Below the pieces are notes generated by a model. The model did not search any database and was not told the origin of the DNA. It saw only the letters and a list, made by a program, of their open reading frames with translations. Shown piece by piece: positions 1 to 8,407 of a stretch of 64,000 nucleotides of DNA (its first letter is position 1; each line of letters opens with the position of its first letter). The position numbers and the translations under genes are program-made. Location: assembly GCF_017349315.1 (NCBI RefSeq), contig NZ_JAFMPP010000005.1, forward strand, positions 124,001 to 188,000, given 5' to 3'. This stretch comes from Jiella flava. GTDB lineage: Bacteria; Pseudomonadota; Alphaproteobacteria; Rhizobiales; Rhizobiaceae.

Positions 1-1160
1 TGGCCGTCGTCATCGGCTGGGGCATCTATGTCGGCGGGGTGCGGATCAATCTATCGCGCTTCTTTCGCGCCACGGGCGTTTTTCTCATTCTCGTCGCCGC
101 GGGACTGGTCGTTTCGTCGTTGCGAACGGCGCATGAGGCCGGCTGGCTGAATGTGGGGCAGGGCGTCGCCTTGCATCTCGCCTGGTTGGTGGCGCCCGGC
201 ACCATTCAATCCGCGTTGGTGACCGGCGTGCTCGGCATCCCGGCCGATCCCCGCCAGATCGAAGTGATCGGCTGGCTCGCCTATCTCGTGCCGACCGCGC
301 TGCTGGTCTACTGGCCGCAGAGCCGACGGCCGAGTGCGGCGACAGCCGTGAAGCTGCGGTTTCTCGGGGCCGGGGCACTCGCGGGTCTCGCCGCGGCGCT
401 TGCGCTTTTCTACCCGGAGCCGGCGACTGTTTTGCCGGGCGCTGTCCCGATCGTGACAGCCAAGGCGGAGGCGATGACGTCGGCCGGCACGATTTCGCTT
501 GAACGGGCGGTGGATGGAACGCCTTCGCTGCTCGATCTCGATCGCGAAGGCGTGCCGCAAGGCAGCATCGATCTTGCCGGCGCGGAGAGCCAGCCCACCC
601 ACCACGCGGGCATGGCCGCTCGGCTCTGGACCGTCAGCGCGCGCGCACGGCCCGAAGACATGCCCGAAGAGCTTAGTTTGGACGACGTCGTTCGGCTGGC
701 CGGTGGTCGATTGCCGCGCGGGCTCAGCCCTTCGTCCCATCCGGGGCCTTTTACCGCGGACTGGACGCTCGACCGTTCGCTCGACCTCTGGACAGTCAAG
801 GGGCAGCTTCTCGATGCCCAGGAGACCGACAAGGTGCTCGTGAAGCTGTCGGGAAGTGGCTTGATGGGCGCGCGCTTCCTGCGTGTCGCCGATCTCGATC
901 AGATGCCCTTCGCCGCCGGCTGGCAGGTGTCCGACGCCTACCGCGAAAAGGCGGCTCGAACGTTCTCCGCCCTCGAATTGGCTGAGGCTGGCCGAGCGTT
1001 CTGGGTGCGGGATCTGCCGATCGGCCTGTTGGCGATCGCGCTCTTTTTCACGGTGACGGGCTGGCGCTTGCTGCAGCGCGAACGCCGCTCCTCCCGAGCC
1101 ACCAACGCAATCCCATTACCGCATCATGATCTTAAAGGAGAACCGCATGCCTCGCATTAA
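1..1160 (+). CDS. efeU: EfeU ferrous iron permease (FTR1 family), C-terminal part
   Basis: This is the inner-membrane channel of the EfeUOB iron uptake system, cut by the window edge: the frame is open from base 3, so the start and the REXXE iron-binding helices lie upstream. The visible part reads on with GWGIYVGGVRINLSRFF and three membrane segments typical of EfeU/FTR1. About 190 residues of predicted periplasmic sequence follow (rich in Leu, Asp, Gly), then a last membrane helix near LPIGLLAIALFFTVTGW and a basic cytoplasmic tail. The extra periplasmic section between the last two helices is longer than in E. coli EfeU. efeO starts inside the last codons, so the two genes are translationally close. 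Confidence 0.9.
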   Translation, partial: AVVIGWGIYVGGVRINLSRFFRATGVFLILVAAGLVVSSLRTAHEAGWLNVGQGVALHLAWLVAPGTIQSALVTGVLGIPADPRQIEVIGWLAYLVPTALLVYWPQSRRPSAATAVKLRFLGAGALAGLAAALALFYPEPATVLPGAVPIVTAKAEAMTSAGTISLERAVDGTPSLLDLDREGVPQGSIDLAGAESQPTHHAGMAARLWTVSARARPEDMPEELSLDDVVRLAGGRLPRGLSPSSHPGPFTADWTLDRSLDLWTVKGQLLDAQETDKVLVKLSGSGLMGARFLRVADLDQMPFAAGWQVSDAYREKAARTFSALELAEAGRAFWVRDLPIGLLAIALFFTVTGWRLLQRERRSSRATNAIPLPHHDLKGEPHASH

Positions 1161-2361
1161 GTCGCTCGTTCATTCCCTGCGTTTCGGTGGAATTACGGGC
1201 CTTGCCGCCCTGATGCCCCTGCTACCGGGTTCCGCGCTTGCGAGCGAAGCGCCGATCCATAACGGCGCCTCGCAGGTTGCGATCACGCTCACCGGCGACA
1301 AGGGCGGCTCCTGCAAGCTGGATCATGATGCGGCGAAAGCAGGTCCGGTCACCTTTAAGGTCACCAACAAGACCGCGACTTCGATCAATGAGGTCGAGCT
1401 TTTGAGCAACGACCGGATCCTCGGCGAGAAGGAAAATCTGGCGCCGGGTCTGCCGACGGTCGGCTTTACCGTTACCCTCGGCGGCGGCAAGTATCAGATC
1501 TACTGCCCCGGCGCGGCGAAGGAAACCGTCGCCTTCACCGTCAAGGGCAAGGCCGTGAAGAAGTCCGGCACCGTCGCAAATCTCTTCGCCGACGGCACCA
1601 AGGGTTACGCCCATTATGTCGACGGTGTCGTTGACGCCATGGTGACGGCGGTCGGTCAGTTGAATGCCGCCATTCAGGCGGGCGACATTGACAAGGCGAA
1701 GGCTGTCTATCCGGGTTCGCGGGCCTTCTACGAACGCATCGAGTCCGACGTCGACGGTTTCGTGCTGCCCGGCTTCAAAGCCACTGACAATGCCGGTAAT
1801 CTCGACTATCTGATCGATATGCGGGCTTCCAATCTCGATCCGGCTGTCGGTTGGCACGGCTTCCATGCAATCGAGCGCGATCTTTACCAGAACAACGCGA
1901 TCACCGATGGGACCAAAAAGCTGGCGGCCGAGCTCTATGCCAATGTCAAGAAGCTTGACGAGTTGGCCGGCAAGTTGAAATATCAGCCCGAGGATCTGGC
2001 GAATGGTGCCGCAGATCTCCTTGAAGAAGTCCAGACCAGTAAGATCACCGGCGAGGAAGAGGCGTTCAGTCATGTCGACCTCATCGACTTCGCGGCCAAT
2101 ATCGAGGGCGCCGAACAAGCCTTCGCGTTTTTGAAGCCGGGCATGGAGAAGATCGACCCCGATCTCACCTCGCTGGTTGCCAAGCAGTTCGCCAATGTTC
2201 ACAAGGTCATCGAAACGTATCGCGACCCGAAGGTTCCCGGTGGCTATAAGGTCTACACGGCGGCGTTGAAGGCCTCCGATGCGGCCAAGCTTTCCAAGAT
2301 CATTCAGGCCCTCCAGGAGCCGCTTTCAAAGATCTCTGAAAAAGTTGCAACGGCACGGTGA
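1147..2361 (+). CDS. efeO: EfeO periplasmic iron-binding protein (cupredoxin-like + M75 imelysin-like)
   Basis: EfeO is the periplasmic partner that binds iron and hands it to EfeU. The start at 1147 is chosen because AAAGGAG sits at 1134-1140, six bases upstream; the frame is open further upstream but without such a site. The 404-residue protein has a signal peptide ending near SALASEA, an N-terminal cupredoxin-like domain (about residues 30-130, with a Cys-containing KYQIYCPG strand) and a C-terminal M75 domain with the conserved GFHAIE (His240, Glu243). It lies between efeU (14-bp overlap) and efeB (one-base overlap at TGATG), so the three are one operon. Confidence 0.95.
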   Translation: MPRIKSLVHSLRFGGITGLAALMPLLPGSALASEAPIHNGASQVAITLTGDKGGSCKLDHDAAKAGPVTFKVTNKTATSINEVELLSNDRILGEKENLAPGLPTVGFTVTLGGGKYQIYCPGAAKETVAFTVKGKAVKKSGTVANLFADGTKGYAHYVDGVVDAMVTAVGQLNAAIQAGDIDKAKAVYPGSRAFYERIESDVDGFVLPGFKATDNAGNLDYLIDMRASNLDPAVGWHGFHAIERDLYQNNAITDGTKKLAAELYANVKKLDELAGKLKYQPEDLANGAADLLEEVQTSKITGEEEAFSHVDLIDFAANIEGAEQAFAFLKPGMEKIDPDLTSLVAKQFANVHKVIETYRDPKVPGGYKVYTAALKASDAAKLSKIIQALQEPLSKISEKVATAR

Positions 2362-3659
2362 TGAACGACGACGCTGTCGAAAAGACGGGTGAAAAGGCGG
2401 CGGGGGGGATGCATCTCTCCCGCCGGGGCATGCTGCTCGGCGCAGTGGCCGGTGGCTTCGGGGCGGCTATCGCCCCGAGCCATGCCGAGGCCGGGTCCTC
2501 GTCGAAAGCGAGCACCGGCAGCGACGATGAGATTGATCTCGATCGTTCGATTCCCTTTTATGGGGAGGGCGTGGCGCAAGCGGGGATTCATACGCCGCCG
2601 CAGCGCCACATTCTCTATATGACCTTCGACTTGACCACGACCGATCAGCGGGCCCTTCAGGTCTTGCTCGCGCGTTGGTCGGCGGCGATCGCTCAGCTGA
2701 TGAAGGGCGAGCCGATCGGTCAGGTCGAGCCTGAGCGTCAAGGGGCGGTGGGCTTCGATACCGGCGAGGCTCTGGGGCTCGATCCGGCATCGCTGAGCGT
2801 GACGGTCGGCCTCGGCCCGCGTATCTTCACCGAAGCCTTGGGTCTTGCGGACAAACGCCCACCCTTGATGCGCGAGTTGAAGCAGCTGCCGAGTGATGCC
2901 TTCCGGCCGGAGCTCACCGGTGGAGATCTGTCGCTTCAGGCCTGCTGCGACGACCAGCAGGTTGCTTATCACGCCGTCCGCGATCTCGCGCGCATCGCCA
3001 AGCAGACGGGTGTGGCGCAGACGCGCTGGACGGTCATGGGCTTTGGGCGCGCTTCGGCCGGGAAAGGGCAGACGACGCCGCGCAATCTGTTTGGCTTTAA
3101 GGACGGCACGCGCAACATCGTCGACGACGAGGATTTCGCCCGGCATGTTTTCATCGCCGACGGGCCGAAATGGCAGCATCAGGGTTCTTACCAAGTGGTC
3201 CGCAAGATCGCGATGCATATCGAGAACTGGGATACGGACCGCGTCAGCGATCAGAATGCCGTTTTCGGTCGGCATAAGGTATCGGGGGCGCCGCTTTCCG
3301 GCACCTATGAATTCGAAACGCCCGACTTTGCGGCCCGCGATGCCAACGGCGATCTGTTGATTCCGGCCAATGCGCATATTCATCTTGCCGCGCACGAGAA
3401 CAATGGCGGCATCAAGATTTTGCGCCGCTCCTATAATTACACGGATGGAATCAATGCCGTCGGCCAGCTTGATGCCGGCCTGCTGTTCATCTCCTATCAA
3501 AAGGATCCGGCGCAGTTCGAGACGCTGCAGGAGCGTCTCGGCGCATCCGATGGGATGAACGAATATATCTCCCATATCGGATCGGCGATTTTCTTCGTGC
3601 CGCCGGCTCCGCGTGAGGGATCCTATATCGGCGAGGCGCTGTTTAGCGCGCAGACGTGA
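2361..3659 (+). CDS. efeB: EfeB, Tat-exported Dyp-type haem peroxidase
   Basis: EfeB is the haem peroxidase of the EfeUOB system, exported folded by the Tat pathway and proposed to oxidise ferrous iron or act on haem. The N-terminus carries a twin-arginine signal (LSRRGMLLGAVAGG, then a cleavage region near PSHAEA). The diagnostic GXXDG motif is present as GFKDG at about residues 245-249, and the haem-ligand region reads HIHLAAHENNGG. The ATG at 2361 overlaps the efeO stop; a GTG at 2358 is a possible alternative. A run of seven G (2402-2408) falls in the signal-peptide coding part. The 432-residue length is normal for the family. Confidence 0.95.
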   Translation: MNDDAVEKTGEKAAGGMHLSRRGMLLGAVAGGFGAAIAPSHAEAGSSSKASTGSDDEIDLDRSIPFYGEGVAQAGIHTPPQRHILYMTFDLTTTDQRALQVLLARWSAAIAQLMKGEPIGQVEPERQGAVGFDTGEALGLDPASLSVTVGLGPRIFTEALGLADKRPPLMRELKQLPSDAFRPELTGGDLSLQACCDDQQVAYHAVRDLARIAKQTGVAQTRWTVMGFGRASAGKGQTTPRNLFGFKDGTRNIVDDEDFARHVFIADGPKWQHQGSYQVVRKIAMHIENWDTDRVSDQNAVFGRHKVSGAPLSGTYEFETPDFAARDANGDLLIPANAHIHLAAHENNGGIKILRRSYNYTDGINAVGQLDAGLLFISYQKDPAQFETLQERLGASDGMNEYISHIGSAIFFVPPAPREGSYIGEALFSAQT

Positions 3660-3845
3660 CGAGGCCCGACAGTCGCAGACGCCGCGAATCCGGATGCGGA
3701 TCGGCATTTGACACGCGTACTGAAACATCGGGCCGGCGGTGAGTTCCGCTCATCGTCGGCTTTATGCGCTTTCGGCTCTGCGGCTTGTGGTGCCGGCAGG
3801 CTGAGGGGCTCTCTCGGTCGGTGTCGCTGCGCTTGCGAACCGGCG

Positions 3846-4001
3846 CGCATCGACGCGGCAATCGGTCGGGCGATCGCGATGAATCCGAAACGGATGCTGT
3901 TCGACAAGGTGACCTCGGCGCTCGATCCCGAACTCGTCAACGAAGCGCTGTAGGTCATCAAGAATCTCGCCAAGGACGGCATCAGCCTAGTCACCGTCAC
4001 C
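3846..4001 (+). pseudogene. Remnant of a GlnQ-type amino-acid ABC transporter ATPase
   Basis: About 50 codons match the Walker B end of polar amino-acid transporter ATPases: an AIARA-like stretch read as AIGRAIAMNP, then MLFDKVTSALDPELVNEAL, an in-frame TAG at 3951-3953, and VIKNLAKDGISLVTVT. Intact family members read MLFDEVTSALDPE, so the catalytic Glu has become Lys. The P-loop and signature are missing and the sequence breaks off where the two-hairpin repeat begins. This is a dead 3' fragment; the rest of its transporter is not in the window. Confidence 0.75.
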
Positions 4002-4004
4002 ACT

Positions 4005-4111
4005 CCAGCATCGGCCCGAACATCGGAATCGATTTTCGGCAAAGCCCGATGCGTCGATTCAAAGGGTGAGAGCGACCTTTCTGCGTCCGATCGGACGCAG
4101 GGCGCTCTAAG
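4005..4111. repeat. Two-hairpin RIME-like intergenic repeat, copy A
   Basis: The first hairpin region (CCGAACATCGG..CGATTTTCGG) is followed by the conserved GATGCGTCGATTCAAAG and a second, perfect 20-bp palindrome CTGCGTCCGATCGGACGCAG near 4082-4099, ending GGCGCTCTAAG. The same layout recurs at 8255, 41889 and 52408, with a variant at 5372. It resembles the RIME-type mosaic elements of rhizobia (family assignment by memory). Confidence 0.75.
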
Positions 4112-4159
4112 ACGCGCTTTGCCTCCGATGCGCCGACTTTGTCAGACTGCGCGTCTTGT

Positions 4160-4179
4160 GTGCGTCCTGTCGGACGCAC
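4160..4179. repeat. Single hairpin related to the two-hairpin repeat
   Basis: GTGCGTCCTGTCGGACGCAC is a near-perfect palindrome matching only the second hairpin of the repeat family. It lies 60 bases after full copy A and is followed by the same GGCGCGC context as copy D at 41889. Confidence 0.6.
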
Positions 4180-4370
4180 GGCGCGCGAAATGGCTGGGCG
4201 GTGGCGATCTTTTCTGCAAAACATGCCATGGACACAGCGCTTGCCGATGGCATCCGAGCGTTGATTGGCGACGATTTTGCCAAGGGTTCGGGGCGGTCGC
4301 CGAGAAGCCTTGATGTTATGGCGTTTTGCGATCGTGACAGATCGCGATGTCGATGAAATGGAGTTGGACG

Positions 4371-5249
4371 ATGCGGATACTTGTGACCGGACGCGATGGT
4401 CAGGTTGCCCGTTGCCTGGCCGATTTGGCCGACGACGCACATGCCGTCTTTCCGGTCGGGCGACCCGACCTCGACCTGACCGACCCGGCCACGATCACCG
4501 CGGCGATCGCTGCCGTGAAACCCGACGTCGTCGTTAACGCCGCGGCTTACACGGCCGTTGACAAGGCCGAGAGCGAACCCGAGGCGGCTTTCGCGGTCAA
4601 TGCGGAGGGGGCCGAGCACGTTTCTCGGGCTGCGTTTGATGTGGACCTGCCGGTCATCCATATTTCGACCGACTATGTTTTTTCCGGCGACAAGACCTCC
4701 CCTTATCTCGAGTCCGATGCGACTGGGCCGACAGGGGTCTATGGCAGCACGAAGCTTGAGGGCGAGGCGCGCGTTTTGGCTGCCAATCCGCGCGCTGTCG
4801 TGCTGCGAACCGCTTGGGTCTTCAGCCCTTACGGCAACAACTTTCTGAAGACGATGCTCCGTGTTGCAAAGGATCGCGATGAGCTGAGGGTGGTCGCCGA
4901 TCAACGCGGAACGCCAACCTATGCACCCGATATCGCGGCGGCGGTGCTGGCCGTTTGCGACCGGGTAACCGGCGAGCCGGGCGGTGCGTGGTCGGGAATC
5001 TATCACATGGTCGCTTGCGGCGAGACGAGTTGGGCGGGATTTGCCGAGGCGATTTTCGTGGCATCAAGGGCGAGCGGCGGTCCTGCGGCCAAGGTTACCC
5101 GGATCACCACGGCCGACTATCCAACGCCCGCGCGTCGCCCTGCCAATTCCCGGCTCGACAATAGCCACTTTACCACCACTTTCGGATATCGTTTCCCGAA
5201 TTGGATCGACACGATTCCCCGGTGCTTGGCTGCGCTCGCTAAGCAGTGA
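4371..5249 (+). CDS. rmlD: dTDP-4-dehydrorhamnose reductase
   Basis: RmlD makes dTDP-L-rhamnose from dTDP-4-keto-L-rhamnose with NAD(P)H, the last step of the rhamnose donor pathway in the cytoplasm. The protein (292 residues from 4371) starts MRILVTGRDGQV, the family's glycine-rich cofactor loop, and has the SDR catalytic YGSTK (Tyr124, Lys128) and the STDYVFSG strand. The start at 4371 is preceded by GGAG at 4360-4363; an upstream ATG at 4347 only adds MSMKWSWT. No rmlABC genes are in the window. The next gene is a glycosyltransferase, which fits rhamnose transfer to a surface polysaccharide. Confidence 0.93.
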   Translation: MRILVTGRDGQVARCLADLADDAHAVFPVGRPDLDLTDPATITAAIAAVKPDVVVNAAAYTAVDKAESEPEAAFAVNAEGAEHVSRAAFDVDLPVIHISTDYVFSGDKTSPYLESDATGPTGVYGSTKLEGEARVLAANPRAVVLRTAWVFSPYGNNFLKTMLRVAKDRDELRVVADQRGTPTYAPDIAAAVLAVCDRVTGEPGGAWSGIYHMVACGETSWAGFAEAIFVASRASGGPAAKVTRITTADYPTPARRPANSRLDNSHFTTTFGYRFPNWIDTIPRCLAALAKQ

Positions 5250-5326
5250 TCCCTTAAGCGGCACCCCGTGCCGGCTGCAGCCGGCAGCGCTTGTCGCCGT
5301 GTGTCTAGACGTCTGCGGAGGCGAGC

Positions 5327-7903
5327 ATGTGGAATGGCGTCTTTCAAAAATTCCGTCGCGGATCGGAACGACTAGAGCATGATGCCGAAACGTTGCATGA
5401 CGTTTCGGATCCCGACATGCGGCAAAGCAAAGGTTTGGAGCGGAATAGCGATTCCGGTTCATCGCATTCCGCTCTAGACGCGGCCGGCCGATCGCAGACC
5501 ATATCGCCATCTGAAACGGTGGCATCGCCTGCTGAAGTGGGGGGGGAAACGCCTCAGGGCATGTCGTTAGAGGCGTTGATTGGCTGGTTCGCGGCGCAGG
5601 ACGGTATCGATCCGGCCCGTTATTCGTGGCGTAACCTGGTGCGGGATCCAGGGGGTGTTCGCACCCGCGATCTCGCGGCGGCAAAGCGGTGGTGGTGGCG
5701 TCAAGCCTTGGTGCGCCGCGCTGACGTGCGACGCAAGCGCGGTCGCGTGGCGGACGCTGCGATCGCTTACAGGGCAGCGCTGGCGTTGGCGCCGTGGAGC
5801 ACTCGGCTGAAGATCCTTTGCGGCAATTTGCTGCGCGATGCCGGGCAATTCGAAGCGTCGCTTGTGCACTATCGTTCGGCGCTCGATGACAATCCGAAGA
5901 GCGCAAGAGCCTATCTCCATCTCGGTCATACCCTGAAGCTGATGGGAGAGCGATCTGCGGCGATCGACGCCTATCGCAAGGCGTTTGCGCTGGAGCCCGG
6001 GCATGAGCAGGCCGCGTGGGAATTGGTGCAGGCTGGCGAACAGCGCGAGCAGGGCATGGACTTCGTTGCCCAGATGAAGAATTCCGGCGTCGAGACGCTG
6101 CTGAAGATGTCAGTGGACGTTGCCGAGATGCGCACTCGGCTTGCGGAGATCTCATCCCATCTCCCGGATCTGGCGACGCTACGGTCCTTTCCTGTCCAGG
6201 CCTACGGGACCTTTCGGCGCGTTCATCAGCTCCCAGTGCCGACGCCCATGGATACGCCGTTGCCGAGCGTCCTGATCTTGGCGCGGGCGGCGGGGCTCGA
6301 TCCTGATGCGTTGCATCGGCTTCTGGCCTCGATCGTCACGCAGACGGTTGGAACCTGGCGTACCGTCATCCTCGACGCGGATCCGGACGGGCAGAAGGCT
6401 GTCGCACGCATCATGCGGGCGGAGCCCCGTCTGCAATTTGCCGGCCGTGAGAGCGGCGAGACGGCCAGCGCTTTGGAATATCGCCTCGCGCACGCCGCGA
6501 GCGAAAGCGCTGTTCTCTTTCTGAGAGACCACGCCATTCTCGACCGCAGTTGCGTCGCCTGGGTGGCCACGGTGATGACGGCTGGCGACGCGGCCGTTGT
6601 GACCTGTGATGAAGAGTGGCTGAGCCCTGGAGCCGGCGAGCCGATCGCCTTTGCGGCGCGGGGCCGCTTCGACCGCGACATGCTCCTCCAGGCGAATGTC
6701 TGGGGCGCGTCGATGGCCGTGCGAACCGCGGCGTTCAGGAGCCTTGATCTTTCGTCGGCGGAGGATGACATCGCCTTTGCCCGCTCCGACCTCCTGTTTG
6801 CGAGCACGCGAGCGGCATTGCGCATTGCCCATCTGCCGCTTCCGTTGATCGCCAGTGTCCCGCGTGATCACGAATCGGATGACGTTGGCAGCGGGGCGGC
6901 CTCGCAGGGGCACGAGCGTGCAGTGGAACGCCATCTCAGCTTGGCGATGCCAGGTTGCCGACTGGCGACAAAAGGCACCGACGGCAAGCGACCTTTACGG
7001 CTGGTTTGGCCGGCACCGAAGGAGGCCGACACGATCACCGTGATCGTTCCAACACGCAACAACGCAGACGACTGCACGGCGATGGTCAAAAGCCTCTTTG
7101 ACCGCGCGGGAAAGCCAGATGCCGTCGCGTGCCTGGTCGTCGATAACGGGACAGACCGTCCCGCGGACCGCGATCAACTGACGGCGCTTTCTGCTCGTCA
7201 AAACGTTTCGGTCTGGCGTGACGAGGGCGCGTTCAACTGGTCGCATCTCAACAATGTGGCGGCTGAGCAAGCCAAGTCACCACTCTTGCTCTTTGCCAAC
7301 GATGATATGGAAATGTTGACCGGCGGCTGGGACGAGATGCTGCGCGGTCATCTGGCACGGCCAGAAGTCGGCGCGCTTGGCGCCAAGCTGCTTTATCATG
7401 ACGATACGATCCAGCATGCCGGTGTGATCTTCGGCTGGAAGGGATCGGTGATCCATGATGGGCTCTACGAGCCGTCCAAGGCGCCCGGGCCGTTGGGACG
7501 CTGGCAAATGACACGGCAGGTGAGCGCTGTCACCGGCGCGTTCATGGCGGTTCGGAAGGCCGATTTCGAAGCTGTCGGCGGCTTTGATGCCGTTGGGCTG
7601 CCGGTTGGATACAGCGATGTCGATTTGTGTCTGAAGCTGCAGGCCAAGGGTCTTGCGGTCCTCTGGACGCCCGACATTAGCCTCTATCATGCCGAGTCGA
7701 AATCTCGGGGCTTCGACCATCTCGATCTTGAGCGGGCGGCGCGAAGCATGTCGGAGCGTCGGACAATCGAGGCGCGATGGGGCCGGGAACGGTTTTGCGC
7801 CGACCCCACAGTCAATCCGATATGGGTCGATGCCACCCTGCCGTTCCGCTTGATCGCTGCCGTCGATGCCGAGCAGGCGCTCGCTTTTGCCAAGCTGCGA
7901 TAG
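5327..7903 (+). CDS. TPR-containing family 2 glycosyltransferase
   Basis: A large cytoplasmic enzyme probably transferring sugar during surface polysaccharide synthesis. After a variable N-terminus it has TPR-like repeats (about residues 125-230), a divergent first glycosyltransferase-like region (about 320-510) and a clear GT2 domain from about residue 568 (TVIVPTRNNADD), with the metal-binding NDDME near 657 and a TGAFMAVRK acceptor-loop region. The start at 5327 is supported by GGAGG a few bases upstream, but residues 16-50 are encoded by a two-hairpin repeat (5372-5477) and a run of eight G follows at 5539-5546, so the N-terminus may be variable; ATG at 5561 (MSLEALIGW) is the first start after both. 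rmlD just upstream suggests rhamnosyl transfer (inference). Confidence 0.85.
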   Translation: MWNGVFQKFRRGSERLEHDAETLHDVSDPDMRQSKGLERNSDSGSSHSALDAAGRSQTISPSETVASPAEVGGETPQGMSLEALIGWFAAQDGIDPARYSWRNLVRDPGGVRTRDLAAAKRWWWRQALVRRADVRRKRGRVADAAIAYRAALALAPWSTRLKILCGNLLRDAGQFEASLVHYRSALDDNPKSARAYLHLGHTLKLMGERSAAIDAYRKAFALEPGHEQAAWELVQAGEQREQGMDFVAQMKNSGVETLLKMSVDVAEMRTRLAEISSHLPDLATLRSFPVQAYGTFRRVHQLPVPTPMDTPLPSVLILARAAGLDPDALHRLLASIVTQTVGTWRTVILDADPDGQKAVARIMRAEPRLQFAGRESGETASALEYRLAHAASESAVLFLRDHAILDRSCVAWVATVMTAGDAAVVTCDEEWLSPGAGEPIAFAARGRFDRDMLLQANVWGASMAVRTAAFRSLDLSSAEDDIAFARSDLLFASTRAALRIAHLPLPLIASVPRDHESDDVGSGAASQGHERAVERHLSLAMPGCRLATKGTDGKRPLRLVWPAPKEADTITVIVPTRNNADDCTAMVKSLFDRAGKPDAVACLVVDNGTDRPADRDQLTALSARQNVSVWRDEGAFNWSHLNNVAAEQAKSPLLLFANDDMEMLTGGWDEMLRGHLARPEVGALGAKLLYHDDTIQHAGVIFGWKGSVIHDGLYEPSKAPGPLGRWQMTRQVSAVTGAFMAVRKADFEAVGGFDAVGLPVGYSDVDLCLKLQAKGLAVLWTPDISLYHAESKSRGFDHLDLERAARSMSERRTIEARWGRERFCADPTVNPIWVDATLPFRLIAAVDAEQALAFAKLR
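5372..5477. repeat. Two-hairpin repeat inside the glycosyltransferase frame, copy B
   Basis: The element is bounded by inverted CTAGAGC (5372-5378) and GCTCTAG (5471-5477). Inside are a perfect 9-bp-stem hairpin CCGAAACGT-TGCATG-ACGTTTCGG (5385-5408) and a second hairpin GAGCGGAAT..ATTCCGCTC (5438-5475). The core GCATGATGCCGAAA matches copy D at 41889, so it belongs with the other copies although the second hairpin differs. It is open in the glycosyltransferase frame. Confidence 0.75.
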
Positions 7904-7962
7904 CGCGTCGCTTCACGCCGCCTTCTCAAATTTTGGCTCGACCCTATCCAACGCAGTCGACC

Positions 7963-7988
7963 GGCGGCCTTCGGCTGCGCCGATTTTT
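7963..7988 (+). terminator. Possible intrinsic terminator after the glycosyltransferase
   Basis: GGCGGCC-TTC-GGCTGCGCC can fold as a stem with a two-base bulge and is followed by GATTTTT. It lies 60 bases after the stop codon. The stem is imperfect, so support is modest. Confidence 0.35.
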
Positions 7989-8254
7989 AACGATTGGCCG
8001 GATGGTGCCGACCGACGGAGCGTTGATTTGGCCCCCTGAATTTTCTCTTCAAGAATTATAGTTGACACGTAATAAAAATTTGCGTTTCCTGATGGTCGTT
8101 GGCCTTTGGGCGTGTGTTCTTGGTGGCGCGGCGATACGGGCCGGGCGCTTTCGGCAGATCGTTGCGGGCCGGCGATGACGTGACGGCGATGATTTTACGG
8201 GAATGACGGGCCGGCGCTGACCAACCCGAGAGTGCGTCTGCGGGCCGTGCGGCT

Positions 8255-8359
8255 CCAGCATCGGCCCGAAAATCGGAATCGATTTTCGGCAAAGCACGAT
8301 GCGTCGATTCAAAGGCTTAGAGCGACCTTTCTGCATCCGAAGGGACGCAGGGCGCTTAA
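8255..8359. repeat. Two-hairpin RIME-like repeat, copy C
   Basis: A perfect 10-bp stem CCGAAAATCG-GAAT-CGATTTTCGG (8266-8289) is followed by GATGCGTCGATTCAAAG and an imperfect second palindrome CTGCATCCGAAGGGACGCAG. It is nearly identical to copy A over its whole length. Confidence 0.75.
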
Positions 8360-8407
8360 CGGGTGCGCGCGAGCGAAAATGTGTGAGATTGGATGGAGCG
8401 GGAAGCC

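Larger units (their letters stand above)
3660..4370. other. Spacer with gene remnant and two-hairpin repeats
   Basis: No intact gene is visible between efeB and rmlD. The stretch holds a decayed fragment of an amino-acid ABC transporter ATPase (3846-4001), a full repeat copy (4005-4111) joined directly to it, and a second hairpin of the same type (4160-4179). The frames open across 4119-4356 lack recognisable domains and look spurious. Confidence 0.6.
7904..8407. other. Spacer between glycosyltransferase and tmm
   Basis: No gene is visible. A possible terminator lies at 7963-7988, an AT-richer segment around 8035-8095 could hold promoter elements, and repeat copy C occupies 8255-8359. Confidence 0.5.

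Noticed and set aside
4005-4179. CRISPR-like array from repeated palindromes
   Set aside because: Copies are not regularly spaced, have no spacers of uniform size and occur singly across the window.
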